Positions 5,775-10,769 of a stretch of 10,769 nucleotides of DNA are shown piece by piece. This DNA comes from JAFGPJ01 sp964612465. Its GTDB lineage: Bacteria; Planctomycetota; Phycisphaerae; Sedimentisphaerales; Anaerobacaceae. Below the pieces are notes generated by a model, which worked only from the letters and a program-made list of their open reading frames with translations, did not search any database and had not been told where the DNA came from. Position numbers and translations under genes: made by a program. Location: assembly GCA_964612465.1 (NCBI GenBank), contig CAZTDF010000163.1:1-10769 (forward strand). Direction: 5' to 3'. Positions within the stretch are counted from its first letter, which is position 1, and each line of letters starts with the position of its first letter.

Positions 5775-5929
5775 TGTGTTGTCCCTAATGGCACTAAGTT
5801 AAGGAAAATCATGGTCAAGAGAGCAGCTTGTTTGCCAGCCAAATCCGCTAAATTGCCAATCAAACGGCACCTGGCTCAGCCTCTGAGACGATCAAATATG
5901 CTTAACTTAGTGCCATTATGTGGTGTCCC
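5775..5929. mobile_element. MITE-like element 2 (133 bp core, IS4-type ends)
   Basis: The core runs 5786-5918. Perfect 18-bp terminal inverted repeats, taatggcactaagttaag (5786-5803) and its exact complement (5901-5918), enclose 97 bp. They are bracketed by an 11-bp direct repeat with one mismatch, tgtgttgtccc (5775-5785) and tgtggtgtccc (5919-5929). The ends resemble IS4 as I recall it (TAATG...GTTAAGG). Just inside the left end an AAGGA (5801-5805) stands 5 nt before an ATG (5811), opening a 49-codon frame that runs past the right end to 5960. This could be the vestigial start of a transposase removed by internal deletion; I see no transposase motif. Confidence 0.8.
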
Positions 5930-6068
5930 CGTAATTACGAAATCTCGGTTTAGAACATAGGTTGTGTGTGATATAAATCAATCGCTCAAGAGGATTATTC
6001 TTCTGTCGCTCATCTACGGACTGCGAGTTCTGTCTACCGACTTTTATATTGTGTATTCTGCGTATGTC

Positions 6069-6110
6069 GTGCCCCGTGCCCCGCTACCCGTGACCCGTGC
6101 CCCGTAATCA
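6069..6110. repeat. Heptamer tandem array (gtgcccc)
   Basis: 7-bp units are gtgcccc, gtgcccc, gctaccc, gtgaccc and gtgcccc (6069-6103), then a diverged gtaatca (6104-6110). This is the GC-rich member of the set of arrays with a 7-bp period. Confidence 0.85.
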
Positions 6111-6215
6111 CTTCATAATCACCAACCGGTAAGGCGGCAAGTCGCTCAGAGGTCTCGGTCAATGGTCACTACAGCCGCCAATGTTGCTTTTACTGTCATG
6201 GCCTCCTTTTCAATG

Positions 6216-6244
6216 TTGAACTTCAGCGTCAAAATCGGTAGAAT
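6216..6244 (+). promoter_or_regulatory. Putative sigma70 promoter of the acetylation operon
   Basis: TTGAAC (6216-6221) and TAGAAT (6239-6244) have an exact 17-bp spacer and match 4/6 and 5/6 of consensus. Transcription would start near 6251, giving a leader of about 95 nt that contains the hairpin at 6260-6289. This is a consensus match only. Confidence 0.45.
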
Positions 6245-6259
6245 AGAACCTCTTTAAGA

Positions 6260-6289
6260 AGCACAAGACGGGCATTTGTCCGAAGTGCT
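6260..6289 (+). promoter_or_regulatory. Leader hairpin before the operon
   Basis: The outer stem agcac/gtgct (6260-6264 with 6285-6289), a small internal loop, and the inner stem cgggc/gtccg (6269-6273 with 6278-6282, one G-T pair) close on loop attt. It lies between the putative promoter and the first gene. There is no T-tract and no known riboswitch consensus that I recognise. Confidence 0.35.
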
Positions 6290-6345
6290 GGGCTATGGGA
6301 TTTTTGGTGCGCGACTGAACGTTTTTCGAGCAAGGCAGGATCTAT

Positions 6346-7434
6346 ATGCGAGTTTGGCAGTTAGCGTTTGTGTTAATAATTATCACCGGTGCCTCTCTCC
6401 AGGGGAAAGGGGCTCAGCAGGAAGGCCGGCTCTTTGCTGAAAGTAATGATGATAGCAGCACCGTAAGGCGTCCTGTGGAGGTAACCGGTTTATCCGATGA
6501 AGTGCGTGGTAAAGGCTGGATCATCTACAGCGCACGTGCCGGCAAGGGTGACTGGGATCTGTTTCTTATGCGTCCTGATGGGTCAGGCCGCAGGAACATC
6601 ACGAATACGCCGATGTTCAACGAAGGTCTTCCACGGTTCTCCCCGGACGCCAGCAGGATTTTGTATCGGCGCATTGCCGCCAGTGAGAACTTCGACAACA
6701 ACCTGCATGGGATGCAGGGCGAGCTGGTGTTTGCCGATAGTGACGGGGGCAATGCTGAAATTTATGGGGGGCAAGGCGAATACACGTGGGCTTCCTGGGG
6801 CCCGGAAGGCAAACGTATCGCCTGCATGTCCGTGAAGGGAATTTATTTTGTCGAACTGGCGACTAAAAAGGTGGTAGGCCGCCTGGAACGCCGGGGATTC
6901 TTCCAGCAGTTGACCTGGTCGCCGGATGGAAAATGGCTGTGTGGTGTCGCCAATTCTTTCGGCACTGGTTGGACTGTTGCCCGGATGGAAATTGCTACAG
7001 GCGCCGCGAACGCCGTAAGCAGCATGAACAATTGCACGCCGGACTGGTTTGGTGATTCACAGCAAATCATTTTCTCCTATCGCCCTGCCAATCAGGAAGG
7101 CAGCGAATACGGCTGGACACAGTTGTGGATGGCGGATGCAGAAGGCAAGCATAGGTCTCTGGTGTACGGTGAGGATGGACGGCATGTCTATGGAGGAGCC
7201 GTCTCTCCGGACGGCCTGTATGTGCTTTTCACGGGGAACATGCAGGAAGACGGCGACGCCAGCGGATCAGGTGCTCCGATGGGTTTGATGCGGCTCAGGG
7301 ATGCGCCCACGATTGGCGGTCAGAGCAAAGCCCTGCGTAAATTACACGGCGCTACCAAAGACGGCCCGGTGCTTGTGCTGCCGGATGGCTGGGAGCCGCA
7401 CTGGACATATTCTGAGTTAGGAGCAGCGAAATGA
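6346..7434 (+). CDS. Exported TolB-like beta-propeller (PD40/WD40-like) protein
   Basis: 362 residues. The N-terminus MRVWQLAFVLIIITGASLQG is a signal peptide or membrane anchor, so the protein acts in the periplasm or at the envelope. The rest is a series of PD40-type blades. Recognisable cores are DWDLFLMRPDGSGRRNIT (69-86), GLPRFSPDASRILYRR (94-109), ASWGPEGKRIACM (149-161), LTWSPDGKWLCGVAN (189-203), PDWFGDSQQIIFSYRP (232-247) and GGAVSPDGLYVLFTGN (283-298), giving about six blades. Such propellers are typically binding scaffolds rather than enzymes; no catalytic motif is visible. AGGA lies 5 nt before the ATG. It is the first gene of a tight operon with the lipoprotein, MBOAT and SGNH genes, overlapping the next gene by 4 bp, so a role in the same glycan modification system is likely but unproven. 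Confidence 0.8.
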   Translation: MRVWQLAFVLIIITGASLQGKGAQQEGRLFAESNDDSSTVRRPVEVTGLSDEVRGKGWIIYSARAGKGDWDLFLMRPDGSGRRNITNTPMFNEGLPRFSPDASRILYRRIAASENFDNNLHGMQGELVFADSDGGNAEIYGGQGEYTWASWGPEGKRIACMSVKGIYFVELATKKVVGRLERRGFFQQLTWSPDGKWLCGVANSFGTGWTVARMEIATGAANAVSSMNNCTPDWFGDSQQIIFSYRPANQEGSEYGWTQLWMADAEGKHRSLVYGEDGRHVYGGAVSPDGLYVLFTGNMQEDGDASGSGAPMGLMRLRDAPTIGGQSKALRKLHGATKDGPVLVLPDGWEPHWTYSELGAAK

Positions 7435-7925
7435 CACGATCCCCGATACATATCAACCGGCATGACAATATCCTGTTATTACTCTCGCTGCTCTGCGTTC
7501 CGGGTCTTTGTCTTTCCTGCTCGAAGAAGCCGGACACGGGCCAGGATGCCAAAGTGACTACTCTCGGAAGCATCGAGGTGACAGCGCAGTTGCTCGAAAT
7601 AAGGGGCAAGATAATAGACGACCCCTTGTACGATTATGCCCATGTTATGAAATACAAGGTTCTCCAGGTTCACCGCGGCAAAGTCGATGGAGAGACTATC
7701 TATGTCGGCCACTACAATCCCGCAGAGCCGCGAAGCAATGTCGCGGATGCACGAGTGCGGGACATCGGCGGCAATCTCAGGAGATTCAAAGCAACAGACA
7801 TACACCGCATCGCTCTGGAAGTGCCCATCGATGATTACTACATGGGAGGAATCATCAACAAGTACTTCGGCGAGAGCAAGGACCCGATTTACTGGGCATT
7901 ATGGACAAATCTTGTGATAAAATAG
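7431..7925 (+). CDS. Small probable lipoprotein of unknown function in acetylation operon
   Basis: 164 residues. A hydrophobic stretch, ILLLLSLLCVPGLCLSC (14-30), ends in a cysteine followed by SKKPDTG. This is a plausible though non-canonical lipobox (Cys rather than Leu at -3), so a membrane-anchored periplasmic lipoprotein is likely. The mature part contains beta-strand-like segments: SIEVTAQLLEIRGK, YAHVMKYKVLQVHRGKVDG, ETIYVGHYNPAEPR, and a terminal IYWALWTNLVIK. I do not recognise a named domain. AGGAG (7419-7423) sits 7 nt before the ATG, which overlaps the preceding stop (ATGA). The stop lies 6 nt before the MBOAT ATG. Its position directly before the MBOAT gene suggests an accessory subunit of the acetylation complex; this is inference. 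Confidence 0.75.
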   Translation: MTRSPIHINRHDNILLLLSLLCVPGLCLSCSKKPDTGQDAKVTTLGSIEVTAQLLEIRGKIIDDPLYDYAHVMKYKVLQVHRGKVDGETIYVGHYNPAEPRSNVADARVRDIGGNLRRFKATDIHRIALEVPIDDYYMGGIINKYFGESKDPIYWALWTNLVIK

Positions 7926-7931
7926 GAATTG

Positions 7932-9368
7932 ATGGCATTCACATCACATATCTTCGTATTCTATTTTCTGCCCTTCCTGCTGGTGTTGTACTATTTCCTG
8001 CCGAGCAAGTTCGTTATGCTGCGCAATGTTTTCCTTATTCTGGTCAGCTACATTTTTTATGCATGGCTTAATCCATGGTTTGCCGTTCTGTTGTTTTGTA
8101 TAAGTGCCGCAAATTATCTTTTATCTGTAATTATGGCCGGGCGGGGTGGCAAAAAATGGAAGCTGCCGGTGATGATAATCTCCCTGGCATTGAATTTGGG
8201 AGTACTCGGCTTCTTCAAGTACTTTGTATTCTTCCAGGAGAATTTTAACCATGTCGCAGAAATCTTCGGGGCGGAGGCCTTGCCTGTCTTAAAAGTTGTC
8301 TGGCCCATCGGGGTATCGTTCTACACATTCAAAATCCTCAGCTATATGGTGGATGTTTACCGAGGTGTGCCGCCGGCGCGCTCCTTTTTTGATTTTGCGT
8401 GTTACGTCTGCTTCTTCCCACAGATTCTATCGGGCCCGATTCAGCGTTACGGCACGATAGATGCCAGGTCGCAACAAGTTCCAGCTTTCGCCGAGCAGCT
8501 CGTTGGCCGAACGCACAGCCTCGATAAGTTCTCGCACGGTGCGGCACTGTTTATCCTCGGCTTTGCAAAGAAAATACTTCTGGCAAATGTGGTGGCCGGG
8601 GTGGCCGATGCTGTCTTCGCCGCCGAAGCGCCCGGCAGCCTTGACGCATGGTTCGGTGCCGCCGCTTATACATTTCAGATTTATTTCGATTTTTCCGCTT
8701 ATTCTGAAATGGCCATCGGCTTAGGATTGATGCTCGGATTCGAATGTCCCCGCAACTTCAATGCTCCGTATCTGGCCGGCAGCATCACAGATTTCTGGCG
8801 GCGATGGCATATCTCGCTTTCAAGCTGGTTCAGGGACTACCTCTACATACCCCTTGGGGGCAATAGAAAAGGGGCCGGACGCTCGTACCTCAATCTGGTT
8901 ATTGTGTTTCTGCTGTGTGGGCTGTGGCATGGCGCAAACTGGACGTTTGTCGTATGGGGGACATATCACGGCTTACTGTTGGTGATCGAACGCTTCGGCG
9001 GTAGAAAAACTCTCTATCATGCTCTGCCGGGACAGCTACAGGTTCTGTTTACCTTCCTGCTGATCATGATAGGCTGGGTATTCTTCCGCTCTGCGACAAT
9101 ATCCGATGCCTGGCAATATCTTGCGTTTATGTTTATGCCGTCGAAAGCACAGGGCGGCTCGATTCTGCTCAGTTCCGAAATCTATACGCAGGGCAGTATA
9201 CTCATAATGGCAGTCTGTGCCGTATTGGCGTTTCAACCCCTGCAGGCTTTTGACTGGGCCAGGACTATAACCTGGCCGAAAGCTCTCATGCTAATCGTCT
9301 TGTTCTGTGTATCACTAATGACGATGTTCACGCAGTCGTTTAGCTCGTTCTTGTATTTTCAGTTTTAG
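7932..9368 (+). CDS. MBOAT-family O-acyltransferase (AlgI-like)
   Basis: 478 residues with about ten or more hydrophobic membrane segments. AlgI-type MBOAT proteins take an acyl group (usually acetyl) from a cytoplasmic donor and pass it across the inner membrane for O-acetylation of an exported polysaccharide. Clear family motifs are GPIQRYGTI (168-176), FDFSAYSEMAIGLG (252-265), NFNAPYLAGSITDFWRRWH (275-293), LSSWFRDYLYIPLGGNR (296-312) and LCGLWHGANWTFVVWG (328-343). The invariant catalytic His is H333, with the second conserved His at H293. The length is normal for AlgI-type proteins. I chose the ATG at 7932; a TTG directly before it is also in frame. AGGA (7924-7927) precedes it by 4 nt and overlaps the stop of the lipoprotein gene. 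The substrate is unknown; no alginate polymerase genes are present, so an alginate role should not be assumed. Confidence 0.93.
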   Translation: MAFTSHIFVFYFLPFLLVLYYFLPSKFVMLRNVFLILVSYIFYAWLNPWFAVLLFCISAANYLLSVIMAGRGGKKWKLPVMIISLALNLGVLGFFKYFVFFQENFNHVAEIFGAEALPVLKVVWPIGVSFYTFKILSYMVDVYRGVPPARSFFDFACYVCFFPQILSGPIQRYGTIDARSQQVPAFAEQLVGRTHSLDKFSHGAALFILGFAKKILLANVVAGVADAVFAAEAPGSLDAWFGAAAYTFQIYFDFSAYSEMAIGLGLMLGFECPRNFNAPYLAGSITDFWRRWHISLSSWFRDYLYIPLGGNRKGAGRSYLNLVIVFLLCGLWHGANWTFVVWGTYHGLLLVIERFGGRKTLYHALPGQLQVLFTFLLIMIGWVFFRSATISDAWQYLAFMFMPSKAQGGSILLSSEIYTQGSILIMAVCAVLAFQPLQAFDWARTITWPKALMLIVLFCVSLMTMFTQSFSSFLYFQF

Positions 9369-9379
9369 GAGTAGCCCCG

Positions 9380-10567
9380 GTGGGCAAAAGCAAAGTAAAA
9401 CACGTTTTCCTGATAGCAGCCTTTTTGATAGTGCTTCTGAGCGTTGGCGTGGTCCAGCTCGCAGTTGAGTTGAGCGAAGGCCGGCCGCCGCAGCTTGCCG
9501 AGCTGTTCCGGCAGTTGCCGACGAAAGATAATCTCAGAATGTTCGAAAACGATCTCGAGAAGAGCTGCCGACTTGCGGAGATGCTTCGTCCTTCGGTTCA
9601 ATATGTGCAGTTTCTTATATTAAGAGATACGGGCGATAAGGCTCTGATGGGCCGGGCCGGCTGGTTTTTTTACAAACCTGCGGTGCAATATCTCATCGAG
9701 CCGCTGCCAGCCGATTCACAATATAGCCGGGCGGATGTTCTTTCTGCGATTATTTCCTTTCGTGACCAATTAGCCCGGCGCGACATCAGACTACTGGTTG
9801 TGCCTGCACCGAATAAGGCGAGTATCTATCCGGAAATGCTGACTTCCCGTGCCGAGGACTCGGAACAGTCCGTCAATCCCAGGACAATCGAGATCCTCGC
9901 TAAACTTAGAGACTCGGGCGTGGAAATTGTTGACTTATTTAAGGTGTTCACCGAGGCCCGTGCAGGTTTGTCGCCGGGTGACAATACGAGGTATTATCTG
10001 TCACAGGACAGCCACTGGTCCCCGGATGGGATGCGTTTGGCCGCCAAAGCCGTCGCGAAGAAGATTCTTGATTCAGGATGGGCTGAGAAGGGAAAAGTCA
10101 GATACCGTCTTAAACCTGCAAATATCGAAAGGTACGGCGATGTTCTCAAGATGATGCGGGACGTGTCGAGGGCGTCCCGCCCTCGAATCGCGGTCAAGAT
10201 GCCCGCGACACATGGGTTCGAACCTGAAAGGCTGAACTGCGTTCAAGTAGTAAATGCTGATACCGGTCAACTTTATCAGGCCGACCCTGATTCGGAAGTC
10301 CTCGTCATAGGTGACAGCTTCCTGCGGATATACAGCTGGGACGAACCCGGTTCCGGAGGATTCATAGAACACCTCGCCTGCGAACTCGGATTCCCGCTGA
10401 CTTCAATTGTCAATGACGGCGGAGCCTCAACCCTGGTCAGGCAGGAGCTGAGCCGCAAACCCGCTTTACTCAGGAATAAGAAGCTGGTAATATGGGAATT
10501 CGTTGAAAGGGACATCCGCTTCGGCACCGAAGGTTGGCAGCAGGTTCCATTGCCGCCGGCACCATAA
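9380..10567 (+). CDS. AlgJ/AlgX-like SGNH acetyltransferase, membrane-anchored
   Basis: 395 residues starting at GTG. An N-terminal transmembrane helix (about 8-30: VFLIAAFLIVLLSVGVV) puts the rest in the periplasm, where it should transfer the acetyl group delivered by the MBOAT partner to a glycan. AlgX/AlgJ-type landmarks are GRAGWFFYKP (91-100), VVPAPNKASIYPE (140-152), YYLSQDSHWSPDGMRLAA (205-222) with the catalytic pair D210/H212, and VIGDSFLRI (309-317) with nucleophile S313. All catalytic residues are present and the length fits the family. The GTG start is supported by AGGAG (9367-9371) 8 nt upstream, which overlaps the MBOAT stop; no ATG competes. It is translationally coupled to the MBOAT gene. 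The exact glycan is unknown. Confidence 0.9.
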   Translation: MGKSKVKHVFLIAAFLIVLLSVGVVQLAVELSEGRPPQLAELFRQLPTKDNLRMFENDLEKSCRLAEMLRPSVQYVQFLILRDTGDKALMGRAGWFFYKPAVQYLIEPLPADSQYSRADVLSAIISFRDQLARRDIRLLVVPAPNKASIYPEMLTSRAEDSEQSVNPRTIEILAKLRDSGVEIVDLFKVFTEARAGLSPGDNTRYYLSQDSHWSPDGMRLAAKAVAKKILDSGWAEKGKVRYRLKPANIERYGDVLKMMRDVSRASRPRIAVKMPATHGFEPERLNCVQVVNADTGQLYQADPDSEVLVIGDSFLRIYSWDEPGSGGFIEHLACELGFPLTSIVNDGGASTLVRQELSRKPALLRNKKLVIWEFVERDIRFGTEGWQQVPLPPAP

Positions 10568-10769
10568 GACTCGCACCATCCACCTATGAAGAGTTCAAAG
10601 TCAAATACTAAAATCCCTGTTGCCACAAAAATTTTCTTCGGGGCATCCACGTTACGACATTTCAGCAGACTTTCACTACTTATGCTATTGAATGACCGCT
10701 ATGAGATTCGGAATTAATACCAATTGTGATTAAAATCTGCGCCTCTGTCATCTCGACCGGAGGGCCGCG
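10568..10769. other. Non-coding tail after the operon
   Basis: No terminator hairpin with a T-tract is visible after the AlgJ-like gene. A 43-codon plus-strand frame (10586-10717) begins 18 bases after the stop, but it has no ribosome-binding site and no family motif. The last 30 bases (ctctgtcatctcgaccggag onward) are GC-rich and differ in composition from the preceding AT-rich stretch. Confidence 0.4.

Larger units (their letters stand above)
5655..6345. other. Non-coding spacer rich in repeats
   Basis: It holds the right 17-bp repeat, two heptamer arrays (5687-5710, 6069-6103), the second 24-bp repeat (5739-5762), MITE-like element 2 (5775-5929), and near its right end the putative promoter and leader of the acetylation operon (6216-6345). 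From 5930 to 6060 I see nothing recognisable. A 17-codon minus-strand frame (6199-6146) follows an AAAAGGAGG, but the spacing to its ATG is only 2 nt. Confidence 0.6.

Noticed and set aside
6146..6199. 17-codon minus-strand frame preceded by AAAAGGAGG
   Set aside because: The spacing to its ATG is only 2 nt, the frame stops almost at once, and no gene continues in that frame. At best it is the relic of a gene start.
8338..8547. Minus-strand frame within the MBOAT gene, and similar antisense frames in the SGNH gene
   Set aside because: They lie antisense to well-supported genes and show no motifs. They reflect GC-rich codon use.
7932..10567. Naming the MBOAT/SGNH pair algI/algJ
   Set aside because: The families match, but there are no alginate polymerisation or modification genes in the window, so the specific gene names would overstate the evidence.
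10586..10717. 43-codon plus-strand frame just after the AlgJ-like gene
   Set aside because: There is no Shine-Dalgarno, no family resemblance and ordinary spacer composition. It is too short to support.

Overview
The window looks like an accessory, repeat-rich piece of a bacterial chromosome. It is most plausibly from an uncultured Planctomycetota of the Phycisphaerae/Sedimentisphaerales type. This is an inference from three things: a secreted family-9 glycoside hydrolase, an MBOAT/AlgJ polysaccharide-acetylation operon, and spacer repeats of a style I associate with those genomes (heptamer arrays and a minus-strand reading rich in NKPNSKP). No rRNA, tRNA or universal marker is present, so the taxonomy is tentative.

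Layout. Positions 1-930 are mostly non-coding and repeat-laden: a duplicated 18-mer, several arrays with a 7-bp period, and one doubtful 58-codon minus-strand ORF. Positions 934-1197 hold the 3' relic of an IS66-type transposase. A good sigma70-like promoter lies inside the relic, and the relic's stop codon overlaps the start of a complete exported GH9 hydrolase (1194-3605). Positions 3606-4083 are non-coding and contain a 193-bp MITE-like element. Positions 4074-4820 hold a RelE/HigB-type toxin and an XRE antitoxin, with an 18-bp perfect palindrome between the -35 and -10 elements. A visibly AT-rich DUF3795 cysteine-cluster gene (5115-5654) sits between two copies of a 17-bp direct repeat. 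Positions 5655-6345 are non-coding, with a second MITE-like element (133 bp) and more heptamers. Positions 6346-10567 form a tight four-gene operon: an exported TolB-like beta-propeller, a small probable lipoprotein, an AlgI-like MBOAT acyltransferase and an AlgJ/AlgX-like SGNH protein. The last 202 bases hold no convincing gene.

How it works together. The GH9 enzyme probably attacks beta-glucan outside the cytoplasm. The 6.3-10.6 kb operon probably moves acetyl groups across the membrane (MBOAT) and onto an exported glycan (SGNH protein). The propeller and lipoprotein are periplasmic partners of unknown role. The toxin-antitoxin pair probably represses itself through the promoter palindrome.

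The most interesting non-coding observations are two. First, two MITE-like elements share one architecture (18-bp terminal inverted repeats, 11-bp flanking direct repeats) and similar ends resembling those of IS4, and both appear inserted into short dispersed REP-like sequences. Second, at least five intergenic tandem arrays have different sequences but the same 7-bp period.
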